Assembly: GCA_026126065.1 (NCBI GenBank)
Contig: JAHCJY010000006.1
Coordinates: 62,001-126,000, forward strand
Length of the DNA: 64,000 bases
Direction of reading: 5' to 3'
DNA from: Bauldia sp.
Lineage (GTDB): Bacteria > Pseudomonadota > Alphaproteobacteria > Rhizobiales > Kaistiaceae
Numbering within the stretch: position 1 is the stretch's first letter; the number at the start of each line of letters is the position of its first letter. The position numbers were made by a program, and so were the translations under genes. Positions 1 through 7,955 of this stretch are shown in pieces. The notes under the pieces were generated by a model. It saw nothing but the letters and a program-made list of their open reading frames with translations. It did no database searches and was not told the origin of the DNA.

Positions 1-1
1 G

Positions 2-433
2 CAGCTGCGCCTCTCCTTCTACGCCTATCCGATCGTCAACACCCTGCACATACTTGGCTTCGCCCTCCTGATCGGCGGCATCGTCCTGGTCGATCTCCGG
101 CTTCTCGGCCTGTTCGCCCGGACACCGGTGACCTTCTTCGGGCGGATCCTCGAGCCGATGGCCATCGTCGGCCTCCTTCTCGCCGCCACGGCCGGGTTCC
201 TCCTGTTCGTCGTCAAGCCGCTCGACTACGCCGAGAACCCGTCCTTCCTGGTGAAGATGGGACTGATCGCCGCCGGCATCGTCAACGGCGTCACCCAGCG
301 CTTCGGCTCCCGCTGGCGCGTCGCCATGAATGAAGGCGTGATCGCGCCGAGCATGCGGGTCCAGGCTTTCCTGTCGCTCGTCATCTGGACGGCCGCGCTT
401 TTCGCCGGCCGCTTCATCGCATTTCTGGAATAG
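2..433 (+). CDS. DUF6644-like integral membrane protein, 5' truncated by window edge
   Basis: The reading frame is open from the first bases of the window and ends at a TAG at 433, so only the C-terminal 143 residues are seen. The visible part has about four hydrophobic segments. It carries the pattern NTLHILGFALLIGG followed by DLRLLGLF, and later PLDYAENPSFLVKMGLI, which I associate with the DUF6644 family of small membrane proteins often found near metabolic genes in Alphaproteobacteria. The function of that family is unknown to me. The true start lies outside the window. About 240 bases without a recognisable gene separate it from the next gene on the same strand. Confidence 0.75.
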   Translation, partial: QLRLSFYAYPIVNTLHILGFALLIGGIVLVDLRLLGLFARTPVTFFGRILEPMAIVGLLLAATAGFLLFVVKPLDYAENPSFLVKMGLIAAGIVNGVTQRFGSRWRVAMNEGVIAPSMRVQAFLSLVIWTAALFAGRFIAFLE

Positions 434-677
434 TCACGGCTCGGTTCGCCGGATCGGAACGTCCGTGTCCCGTCCGCATCGCGAAACTCCACGAGCCTGC
501 GGCCCCTGCCGTGGCCTTTGCCGGCCGTCGGACCACCCGACAATGGCAGTCGCGGCCTTGCGAGATCGGTATCATCATCGGTCGACCGAACCTGCCGCAT
601 CCGCCCAACAGGGCGCCCGCCACAGCAGGCACGGAAGGATCGCCTGAGACAATCGTGTCATTCGCCGGAGTGTCCTG

Positions 678-1400
678 ATGACCAATCGCCCCGAGGCCGA
701 ACGGGGTCGCGACACGAAGGACGCCGAGCGGGCGTTGCCCTACGCGCAACTGCTCCGGTCGCTCGAGGTGCAGGGGGCGCCGCTTCCGCATGGGTGGCAG
801 GCGGGCTTCGACAGGCGCGCTTTCGGCCCGGCGCTCCGATGTTGCGCGGTGCTGGCGGATTTCCGCGCGGCAGCGTTCGTCAATGCCGCCGAGCGGACGG
901 TGGCGATCGCCATCCCCGGGACGCGGGTCAACCTTCGCGGGTCGCTCGGGGTCGTGCATCGCCGCGTCTTCGGCGGCGCATCGAAGCTCGCAATGGCCTT
1001 CGTCGGCCTCGTCCGCGCGGAGCTTCGGGATCACGCCGTCACGATCGTGGGGCATTCGTCGGGCGGCGGCATCGCAAGCCATGTCGGCGCCGCACTCGGC
1101 CTTCCCAGTATCACTTTCAACGGCGCGCGGACGCGGGCGGCGCTGCTCAACAACGGCGATCGGCAGCTGAATGTCATCGTGCGCGGTGACTTCTGGGGCG
1201 ATCCGAATGTCCTCCCGGGCCGCCTCGCGGGCCGGACATTGTGGCTGGACGGCGAAGGCGCCGGCCCGCGCGGGCGCCATTCCATGTCGACGATCGTCGA
1301 GCGTCTCGAGGGCCTCGTCGGGTCCGCGAGAACCCCGACCGAGCATCCGCCGACGCGTGGTGCTCGCCGCACGACAGACAGTTCGGACGAGGCGGTGTGA
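678..1400 (+). CDS. Lipase-like alpha/beta hydrolase
   Basis: This 240-residue protein has no obvious signal peptide. It contains VTIVGHSSGGGIASHVG, a nucleophile elbow (GHSSG, candidate Ser127) followed by a small-residue helix, as in class 3 lipase-like proteins. A later stretch, ITFNGARTR, then VRGDFWGDP and RHSMSTIVE, gives plausible positions for the acid and histidine of the triad. It ends about 30 bases from the stop of the convergent moxR gene. The substrate is unknown. The C-terminal 25 residues are polar and probably disordered. Assignment rests on the elbow and fold order only. Confidence 0.6.
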   Translation: MTNRPEAERGRDTKDAERALPYAQLLRSLEVQGAPLPHGWQAGFDRRAFGPALRCCAVLADFRAAAFVNAAERTVAIAIPGTRVNLRGSLGVVHRRVFGGASKLAMAFVGLVRAELRDHAVTIVGHSSGGGIASHVGAALGLPSITFNGARTRAALLNNGDRQLNVIVRGDFWGDPNVLPGRLAGRTLWLDGEGAGPRGRHSMSTIVERLEGLVGSARTPTEHPPTRGARRTTDSSDEAV

Positions 1401-1432
1401 GCCGTCCCGGGTGAAGCGGAGCCCCGCCCGAC

Positions 1433-2455
1433 CTAAGCCGCTCTCGCTACCTGATCGGCCAGAAGCCGGCCAAACACCTCCGTAGGCGCGATGCCTTCGG
1501 CCTCGCCCTCGTAGTTGAGCTGGAAGCGGTGACGGAGCGTCGGGGCGAGGACGGCTTCGAGGTCCTCGAAGGCGACGTTGTACCGGCCGGAGATCAGGGC
1601 ATGTCCCTTGGCGGCGAGCACCATCGCCTGGGCGCCGCGGGGCGACAGGCCGAAGCGGAAGTAACGGGCAACCATCGGGGACGCTGACGGGAGGTGCGGC
1701 TGGGTGGCGATGGCAAAGCGCGCGACGGCACGCTCGACGTGCCAGGCGATCGGGATGTCGCGCACGAGCTGCTGCGCCAGCAGGATCTGATCCGCGTCCA
1801 GGACCTGCGACGGCGTCGCCACGGTCCGGCCGGTCGTCAGACCGAGGATGCCTTGCAGGTCGTCCTCATTCGGGTAGTTCACGAGGCTCTTGAACAGGAA
1901 GCGATCGATCTGCGCTTCCGGCAGACGATAGGTTCCTTCCATCTCGACCGGGTTCTGCGTGGCGAGGACGAAGAACGGGCTCGGCAATGCCATCGTCCGT
2001 CCGGCGGTCGTGACGGTGTGTTCCTGCATGGCCTCCAGCAGCGCGGACTGCGTCTTCGGCGTGGCGCGGTTGATCTCGTCGGCCAGCAGGATCTGCGTGA
2101 AGATCGGGCCGGCCTGGAACTGCAGCTTGCTGCGGCCGGAATCGTCCGGGACGAGGGTCATGCCGCCGGTGATGTCTGCCGGCATCAGGTCGGGCGTGAA
2201 CTGAACGCGCGCGAACGACAGTCCCGCCGCCAGGCCGAGCGTCCGGACCAGCAGCGTCTTGCCGACCCCGGGCGGGCCCTCCAGCAACACATGCCCGCCG
2301 CTGATCAGGGCGATCATCAGCTGATCGACGACATCGCTCTGGCCAACCACGGCCTTGGCGATCTCGGCCCTGGTCCGGTTCAGGCCATCGACCAGGCGGT
2401 CGATGTCCTCCTTGCCGACGATCGACGCTGCCGCGTTGCTGTTGTTCGAAAGCAT
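1433..2455 (-). CDS. moxR: MoxR-family AAA+ ATPase
   Basis: This 340-residue protein is the normal length for MoxR ATPases. These are chaperone-like AAA+ proteins that work with von Willebrand factor A (vWA) proteins to activate or assemble complexes. Walker A is GPPGVGKT at residues 60-67 and Walker B is LLADEIN with acidic residues at 126-127. The family stretch LATQNPVEMEGTYRLPEAQIDRF (in part) and the NTP-sensor region follow. The usual vWA partner is not adjacent on this strand but lies about 5.5 kb away at 7952-12340, on the far side of a quinoprotein gene set. In the mxa methanol operon, MxaR has this role beside vWA proteins MxaC and MxaL. The shared function is an inference. Confidence 0.93.
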   Translation of the reverse strand: MLSNNSNAAASIVGKEDIDRLVDGLNRTRAEIAKAVVGQSDVVDQLMIALISGGHVLLEGPPGVGKTLLVRTLGLAAGLSFARVQFTPDLMPADITGGMTLVPDDSGRSKLQFQAGPIFTQILLADEINRATPKTQSALLEAMQEHTVTTAGRTMALPSPFFVLATQNPVEMEGTYRLPEAQIDRFLFKSLVNYPNEDDLQGILGLTTGRTVATPSQVLDADQILLAQQLVRDIPIAWHVERAVARFAIATQPHLPSASPMVARYFRFGLSPRGAQAMVLAAKGHALISGRYNVAFEDLEAVLAPTLRHRFQLNYEGEAEGIAPTEVFGRLLADQVARAA

Positions 2456-3048
2456 CCTCTTCTCCTGTCAGCGCCCTCCGTCGTCATCGGTCAGGCGGAC
2501 ACGCTTCTGTTCGGCCAGGAACCCAACCCCGCGCGTAGCCATTTCACGCCGACAGCCGCGTGTCGATAGCTGAGTATCAAACTCATGATTCGCGCGGTGA
2601 CGTATCCAGCGCAGGTTGCCTCACCGGCGGCTGGCGCCGCCGGGTGGAGCGTGTGCCATCCTCGCTGCCGGGCAGCATAGTGACGTCAGGAGAGGAACCG
2701 CATGCGCGGAGGCTGAAGCGCCACAATCGGAGGCGTCTGCCTACCATGTGATCAAGCACGCCACTCGCGCACCGCGAGAAGGGACCGTGGATGAGGCCCA
2801 CCAGTCTGAGCAGGGCGAACAGTGCAGTCGCCGCGCGACGGGCTCTGATCCTACAAAGGCACCATGGCGTCTTCAAGGAGTAGGTGGGTCTTCTTCCAGA
2901 CTGCTCCTCTGACCCATCATATCCACCTGATACAGCCACAGGATGCGCACTTTTCGATAGGTGGACGGATGGTTGTGGACAATGTTTAATCGTCGTGCGA
3001 CAGATCAAACGTGACCCAAAGAGTCATATTAAAGAGGGAGGCTTTGAA
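2456..3048. other. 593-base intergenic region between divergent moxR and the quinoprotein gene
   Basis: No convincing gene is present; the short reading frames here lack family features or good starts. It must hold the promoters of the divergent moxR and quinoprotein genes. The 60 bases next to the quinoprotein gene are clearly less GC-rich than the surrounding DNA, as expected for a promoter and leader, but I cannot fix -35/-10 elements by eye. Confidence 0.5.
3034..3040 (+). promoter_or_regulatory. Ribosome binding site that fixes the quinoprotein start
   Basis: The purine run GAGGGAG lies 8 bases before the ATG at 3049. It decides in favour of this start over upstream in-frame ATGs (from 2884), because translation from 3049 begins with a clean signal peptide. 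Confidence 0.7.
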
Positions 3049-4797
3049 ATGAGGGTAACCGCAGGGCTTTTGCTCGCGTCCGCTTCGTTGGTGGCGTCGG
3101 CAACGTTCGCTGCAGCGCAGACGGACCCGTTTGCGAATTTCACCCCCGTCACGGACGCCATGCTTGCCGATCCCCCGGCTGGTGACTGGCTGATGTGGCG
3201 CGGCACCCAGAACCACTGGGGCTACAGCCCGCTCGACCAGATCACCACCGACAATGTCGGCGATCTGCGGATCGTCTGGTCGCGGGCGATGACCGAAGGG
3301 CACCAGGAGGCGACGCCGCTCGTCCACGACGGGATCATGTACATCCCGCACCCGCGGGACATCATCCAGGCGCTCGATGCCACCACGGGCGACCTCCTCT
3401 GGGAGTACCGCCGTGAACTGCCGGCCGAGGGCCTGCCGTCGATCATTCTCACCCGCAACGTCGCGATCTGGGAAGACCGGATCATCTTCAACTCGAAGGA
3501 CAATTTCCTCGTCGCGCTCGACGCCCGGACCGGTGAACTGGTCTGGGAGACCGAGGTCCGCGGCCAGGAGGACTGGGGCTGGTCGACGTCCGGCCCGATG
3601 ATCGCCAACGGCATGGCGATCTCCGGCCGCAGCTGCGCCCAGCAGACCGGGACCGGCGGCGCCGACACCTGCTTCCTCACGGCGCACGATCTCGCGACAG
3701 GTGAGGAGATGTGGCGCTTCTACACCCTGCCGCAGCCCGGCGAGCCCGGCTACGAGACGTGGGCCGGCATCCCGGACGATGCCCGACGCCATGTCGGTAG
3801 CTGGATCACGCCGAGCTTCGATCCCGAGCTCAACCTTGTCTACTTCGGCACGTCGGTCACCTCGCCGTACTCGAAGTTCTACAAGGTCGATGCGGCAAAC
3901 CTCGACGACGAGTTCCTTTATCAGACCTCGACGCTCGCGATCGACGCGACGACGGGCGACCTCGTCTGGTACCAGCAGCACATCCGCGACCAGTGGGACC
4001 TCGACCATCCGTTCGAGCGTATCCTGGTCGATACCGTTATCGCTCCGAATCCGGATGAAGTTCGCTGGATCAGCCCGAACGTGGTGGCTGGCGAGGAGCG
4101 CCGCGTGTTGACCGGAATTCCGGGCAAGACCGGCATCTTCTACTCGATCGACCGTGCTACCGGTGAGTTCCTGTGGGCGCGTGAAACCGTCTACCAGAAC
4201 GTCATTTCGGACATCGACACCGCCACCGGCCGGGCGACACATCCGGTCGAAATGATCCCGACTGCGATCGGTCAGTCCCTCCAGGTCTGCCCGCCGGCCG
4301 TCGGCGGCAAGGACTGGCCGGCGGGCGCCTACAGCCCGCTGACCAACACGATCTACTACCCGCTGCACAATCTGTGCATGAACTCGATCACGCTGGAGAC
4401 CGACATCCGCCTCAGCCCGTATGTCCTGGCCCCCGGCGCGACCAACGCCGGCACCATCCGGGGCATCAACGTCGAGACAGGCGAACAGACCTGGATCTGG
4501 GAGAACGCCACCCCGCAGATGTCGCTCCTGACGACTGGCGGCGGCCTCCTGTTCGGCGGTGACGTGAACCGTCGTTTCCGGGCCTTTGACCAGGAAACGG
4601 GCGACGTGCTGTGGGAGCAGATCATGCCGGCGCAGGTCGGTGGCTTCCCGGTCAGCTACGAGGTCGACGGTCGGCAGTACATCGCCGTGCCGGTGGGCTC
4701 GTTCCTGCTCAGCGGCGCGTACACCGGCCTCAACCCGGACCAGCGGCCGGGCACGGGCGGCAACGCGATCATCGTCTTCGCGCTGCCTGAGAACTAG
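3049..4797 (+). CDS. PQQ-dependent dehydrogenase (quinoprotein), periplasmic
   Basis: This 582-residue precursor has a signal peptide ending near residue 24 (AAAQ/TDPF). It is a quinoprotein beta-propeller: at least seven copies of the tryptophan-docking motif are visible, for example ALDARTGELVW, AIDATTGDLVW and AFDQETGDVLW. Such enzymes oxidise alcohols or related substrates in the periplasm and pass electrons to a cytochrome c. The catalytic Asp is probably Asp317 in QWDLDH, with a second Asp at 319, the position diagnostic of lanthanide-type enzymes. However, the Glu and Asn that bind the metal in methanol dehydrogenase are not at their usual places. Instead there is a segment with Cys196 and Cys208, so the metal and substrate are uncertain. 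No vicinal Cys-Cys was found. A XoxJ-like protein and a cytochrome follow. Confidence 0.9.
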   Translation: MRVTAGLLLASASLVASATFAAAQTDPFANFTPVTDAMLADPPAGDWLMWRGTQNHWGYSPLDQITTDNVGDLRIVWSRAMTEGHQEATPLVHDGIMYIPHPRDIIQALDATTGDLLWEYRRELPAEGLPSIILTRNVAIWEDRIIFNSKDNFLVALDARTGELVWETEVRGQEDWGWSTSGPMIANGMAISGRSCAQQTGTGGADTCFLTAHDLATGEEMWRFYTLPQPGEPGYETWAGIPDDARRHVGSWITPSFDPELNLVYFGTSVTSPYSKFYKVDAANLDDEFLYQTSTLAIDATTGDLVWYQQHIRDQWDLDHPFERILVDTVIAPNPDEVRWISPNVVAGEERRVLTGIPGKTGIFYSIDRATGEFLWARETVYQNVISDIDTATGRATHPVEMIPTAIGQSLQVCPPAVGGKDWPAGAYSPLTNTIYYPLHNLCMNSITLETDIRLSPYVLAPGATNAGTIRGINVETGEQTWIWENATPQMSLLTTGGGLLFGGDVNRRFRAFDQETGDVLWEQIMPAQVGGFPVSYEVDGRQYIAVPVGSFLLSGAYTGLNPDQRPGTGGNAIIVFALPEN

Positions 4798-4833
4798 ACG
4801 CGCCCGGCAACGGGGGCTAGCTCATCCCTGAAA

Positions 4834-4860
4834 GGACGCCGCACGATGCGGCGTCCTTTT
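4834..4860 (+). terminator. Rho-independent terminator after the quinoprotein gene
   Basis: A perfect 10-base-pair stem (4834-4843 with 4847-4856) and a three-base loop are followed by TTTT. It starts 37 bases after the quinoprotein stop. An in-frame ATG at 4846 lies inside this hairpin, so it cannot be the normal start of the next gene. Confidence 0.88.
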
Positions 4861-4884
4861 CTCATCGAGTGCAAGCGGCAGAGC

Positions 4885-5724
4885 ATGCTGGTGATGTTGC
4901 GTCGATTGACTTCCGTCGTGGCGTTGGCTTTCGCTTTGACAGGCCCGGGAAGCTCGGCGTTCGGGCAAGCCACCCCCGCGGTGCCTGAGGATTTCCTCGA
5001 CCATGTCAGGCGAAGCGGCGATCGGATTCACTTCTGCCTGAACCCGGCCAGCGCGCTGATGGAGTTCGATCGCGCCGTCGGCCAGCGGCTGGCGGACATG
5101 CTCCTTCTGCCCGCCGAGTTCAACCAGCTTGCCAACCTCAACAGTCACTACGGCCTGGACTACCGGATTACGCTGACCGACAGCGACCTGTTCATCCAGG
5201 TGAGCAATGAATGTGATGCCCTGATCGGCTTTCCGAACCCCGCCATAGGAACGATCCAGGAATGGCTGATGACGACCCAGCCCTACTACAAGCCAAGGTT
5301 CGTGCTCGCATTCGGCCCGGGCGTCGGAGCGGGCATTGACGATCTCGCGGCGGGAGCCATCATCGGGAGCAGGGTCTCCGTGTACGCGGATTCCTTCCTG
5401 CGCGCCTTCCTCGAAACGCAGGGGAACCGGTGGCAGCGACGGATATATTCCGGCAATGACGGGATCGTTGCGGACCTTGCAAGCGGCGCCATCCAGGCGG
5501 CGGTGGTCTGGGAGCCTGCCATCAATCTGGCCGCCGCCACCGATCCTCTGGCGACGGGGATACGTGTCGTCGATCAGCCTTTTGCGCTGCCCGTTCTGGA
5601 GCTGGCGATTGCGTTGCCGACGAACCAGGTCTTCCTGAGGAACGCACTTGATGCTGCGATTACCGAGCTGCGGCGTGGCGGCTTGAATCAACTGCTGGCC
5701 GAATTTGGTCTCCCGGCTGAGTAA
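4885..5724 (+). CDS. XoxJ/MoxJ-like periplasmic binding protein
   Basis: This is a 279-residue secreted protein. I chose the ATG at 4885 (or the one at 4894) because the earlier ATG at 4846 sits in a terminator hairpin and would add residues before the signal peptide. The hydrophobic segment SVVALAFALTG is followed by FGQATPAV. The body is a type-II periplasmic binding fold: CLNPASALMEFDRAVG near the N-terminus, and later GAIQAAVVWEPAINLAA. XoxJ and MxaJ proteins of this kind accompany PQQ alcohol dehydrogenases and are thought to help form the active enzyme. Its position between dehydrogenase and cytochrome matches the F-J-G gene set. Weak expression relative to the dehydrogenase is expected from the terminator upstream. 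Confidence 0.8.
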   Translation: MLVMLRRLTSVVALAFALTGPGSSAFGQATPAVPEDFLDHVRRSGDRIHFCLNPASALMEFDRAVGQRLADMLLLPAEFNQLANLNSHYGLDYRITLTDSDLFIQVSNECDALIGFPNPAIGTIQEWLMTTQPYYKPRFVLAFGPGVGAGIDDLAAGAIIGSRVSVYADSFLRAFLETQGNRWQRRIYSGNDGIVADLASGAIQAAVVWEPAINLAAATDPLATGIRVVDQPFALPVLELAIALPTNQVFLRNALDAAITELRRGGLNQLLAEFGLPAE

Positions 5725-5776
5725 GCCGGAGCGTTCGCCCAGTCCGATTGTCTTGGTGCAGAAGAAGGGAAATGGC

Positions 5777-6229
5777 ATGAATAGAAAGCTTGCGCGGATC
5801 CGGAACGGCATACTCGCGATCGCGCTCGGCGGCGGCGCATTGGTGGCGGCGAGCTCCGCCTTCAGCTTCGATCCGCCTGTTACGGTCTGGACCGGCGTCT
5901 ACACGGACGTCCAGGCAGATCGCGGGATGGCGACCTTCACCAGTCGCGGCTGCGCCGGCTGTCATGGCGCCGACATGAACGGCACGCCCGGCGGTCCTGG
6001 GCTCGTTCGCGGCGGCTTCCCGCTGCTGTGGTACGACAAGTCGGTCGGCGAGTTCATGGACTGGATCGTCGCCAACATGCCTCCCGGCAACCCCGGCAGC
6101 CTCGGGCCGTCTGAGTACGCCGATATCGTCGCCCAGATCCTCCGCGCTAACGGCTTCCCCGCGAGCGAGACGATCGAGCTGACCCCGGAGAACGCGCCCG
6201 GCGCCATGATCACGCGCGCCACGCCCTGA
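5777..6229 (+). CDS. Secreted c-type cytochrome, electron acceptor of the quinoprotein
   Basis: This is a 150-residue precursor. The ATG at 5777 is preceded by GAAGAAGGGA, and the product begins with a basic N-region and the hydrophobic segment GILAIALGGGALVAASS. One haem site is present, CAGCH at residues 59-63. A Met in NMPPGNPGSLGPSEYADI is the likely distal ligand, with the usual terminal helix after it (ADIVAQILRANGF). The order dehydrogenase, XoxJ-like protein, cytochrome suggests it takes electrons from the quinoprotein in the periplasm. A strong hairpin follows the stop. Confidence 0.9.
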   Translation: MNRKLARIRNGILAIALGGGALVAASSAFSFDPPVTVWTGVYTDVQADRGMATFTSRGCAGCHGADMNGTPGGPGLVRGGFPLLWYDKSVGEFMDWIVANMPPGNPGSLGPSEYADIVAQILRANGFPASETIELTPENAPGAMITRATP

Positions 6230-6243
6230 TCGACGGGACTGCG

Positions 6244-6270
6244 GGCCGCGGCGAACCGTTCGCCGCGGCC
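6244..6270 (+). terminator. GC-rich hairpin after the cytochrome gene
   Basis: A perfect 12-base-pair stem (6244-6255 with 6259-6270) has a three-base loop. No T run follows, so it may be a weak terminator or an mRNA-stabilising stem at the end of the dehydrogenase gene set rather than a full stop. Confidence 0.55.
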
Positions 6271-6389
6271 GCTCTGTCGCGCGACGCGCGGCTGGCCGAT
6301 GGCCGACAACAAAACGAAGAGCCCCAATTGAATCTGCGCCGTACCGATCGCCGAGCCGTTCCTGGGGTTCTTCCGACATCAGTCGGACG

Positions 6390-7955
6390 ATGACGAGCGC
6401 CGTGGGCCTGGTGCAGGGCGGCAGGCCGGGCGGCGTTGCCGATGCGCTTGCCGATCTCGGTCGTGCCCGGCGGCGAGCCATAGTGCTCCGCCTCGTGACG
6501 GCCTCGTTCGTGGCAGTCGCCAGCGGCCTCGCCGTGTTCTGTATTCTCCAGGTCGCCTATGCCGTGCTCGGCAAGCCTGACTGGATCGGCGCACCCGGCC
6601 TTGCGGCGCCGGATGCCTTTGAGCGGGTCGTGGGCGATGCCGGAGCGCGGCATGCCATGGCGGGCCTCATTCTTGCCGTTGCCGTCTTCGCAGGGCTTGC
6701 CGTGCTCGCAATTCGCCGGAGCCCCTCTCTCATCCTCCTCGCCCGCCGCGCGGATCGCACCTTCGGCAACAAGGAACGACTGAGCACCGCGCTTGAACTG
6801 CGCGCCGCCGGGCACCTCGGCCCGGTCGGGCAGGCGCTGATGTCCGACATCGAGGCGAGGCCGAGCTCGATCAGCGTCCGCCGGCTCGTGCCGTTCAGCC
6901 TACCCCCCGCCGCCTTCGCTGCGATCGCGCTTCTCGTGGCCGCGCTGGTCATCGTCGCGACCGGTCTTGGCAGGCCCGACGTTGCGGTGGTGACGGAGGC
7001 GAGTGCGACGGTCCTCGATGCGGACGAACGGGAAGAGATCGCCGAGAATGTCCGCCGTATCGCGGCACTCATCAACGCCGATGCGACGGCGCGGAACGAC
7101 CCATTCCTTGCCGCGGTGGCGCGCGAACTCGAGCAGGTCGGCCAGGCGGTTGCCGCGGACGCGGCGATGGATCGTGGCGACATTGCCGCGGCGCTCGAAA
7201 GGCTGCGCAGCCACGCGGCGGCAGCCTACCAGGCCGCCGGCGTCGCCGAAGGCGCTCCAACGGACCTGACGCGGCTCGTGGAAGCCGCCATCCGCGAGAT
7301 CCAGGCCCCCGCCGCGGCCGCTGCTGCTCCCGCGGGTGACTTCGCACCACCCGCCGGCACGCCTTCCGCGCCACAGGCGGCCGGCCCCGGGGAAACGCTG
7401 CCGGAGCGCGCCGGAGCAGGTGAGGTTGACCTTCCGCTTGGCGAGATGCTCGCGGCGCTCGAGGAGGATCGGCAATTGCCGCCGCAAGGCTTTGGCGTGG
7501 CGGCCACGGCTGCCGGGGAAGTCGATGTCCCGCAATACGACGACATCGCCGCCCAGGGTGCGCCGGCTCCCGGCCAGCCGGGTCAGGCCGAGGTCGAGGT
7601 GGAACTCGCCGGGATGGTGCCGGCGGGAGCGGCCGCCAACGCCGGCGCGGAGGAGGGCGACGCCGTCGGCGGCGGCACTCGCGATCTCGAAGACGGCACC
7701 GTGACCGAGTTCGGCGACCCGCTCGCAATGGCTGGCGAAATGCTGCTTGCCGACGCGGAACAGGGCGACGGGCGGCGCATCCGCCTCGACGCGCCCCCGG
7801 ACGCCATGGCCCTTGCGCTCGCGGCCGGCGAGGCCACCGACGGCGGCGGCTGGGTACGCCTTGTCGAACACGAGATCTCCCGGCCGAGCCTCCCCCCCGA
7901 ACTGCGCAGGATCCTCCAGGCGTATTTCGGCGCGACGGTAGCAGCGACTCCGTGA
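6390..7955 (+). CDS. Membrane protein partner of the double-vWA protein
   Basis: This 521-residue protein has three hydrophobic segments, near residues 33-58, 88-107 and 172-195. A long Ala/Pro/Glu-rich, largely soluble C-terminal part follows (from about 215). The head contains SLILLARRADRTFGNKERLSTALELR, a pattern I recall from large uncharacterised membrane proteins encoded beside MoxR/vWA genes. Its stop overlaps the start of the vWA gene by four bases (GTGA), so the two are translationally coupled and probably form one membrane complex. I do not recognise a catalytic domain. Confidence 0.7.
   Translation: MTSAVGLVQGGRPGGVADALADLGRARRRAIVLRLVTASFVAVASGLAVFCILQVAYAVLGKPDWIGAPGLAAPDAFERVVGDAGARHAMAGLILAVAVFAGLAVLAIRRSPSLILLARRADRTFGNKERLSTALELRAAGHLGPVGQALMSDIEARPSSISVRRLVPFSLPPAAFAAIALLVAALVIVATGLGRPDVAVVTEASATVLDADEREEIAENVRRIAALINADATARNDPFLAAVARELEQVGQAVAADAAMDRGDIAAALERLRSHAAAAYQAAGVAEGAPTDLTRLVEAAIREIQAPAAAAAAPAGDFAPPAGTPSAPQAAGPGETLPERAGAGEVDLPLGEMLAALEEDRQLPPQGFGVAATAAGEVDVPQYDDIAAQGAPAPGQPGQAEVEVELAGMVPAGAAANAGAEEGDAVGGGTRDLEDGTVTEFGDPLAMAGEMLLADAEQGDGRRIRLDAPPDAMALALAAGEATDGGGWVRLVEHEISRPSLPPELRRILQAYFGATVAATP

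Noticed and set aside
2583..3008. Minus-strand frame of 141 codons in the moxR-quinoprotein gap
   Set aside because: It has no family pattern, is Arg/Ser-rich as out-of-frame translation is here, and covers the likely quinoprotein promoter.
3997..4005. Calling the quinoprotein XoxF on the basis of the DLD motif
   Set aside because: The other metal ligands do not align with XoxF, so a lanthanide methanol dehydrogenase name is not justified.
2986..4368. Minus-strand open frame opposite the quinoprotein gene
   Set aside because: It is antisense to an unambiguous quinoprotein with repeated tryptophan-docking motifs.
4846..4884. ATG at 4846 as start of the XoxJ-like gene
   Set aside because: It lies inside the terminator hairpin and would put a polar 13-residue extension before the signal peptide.
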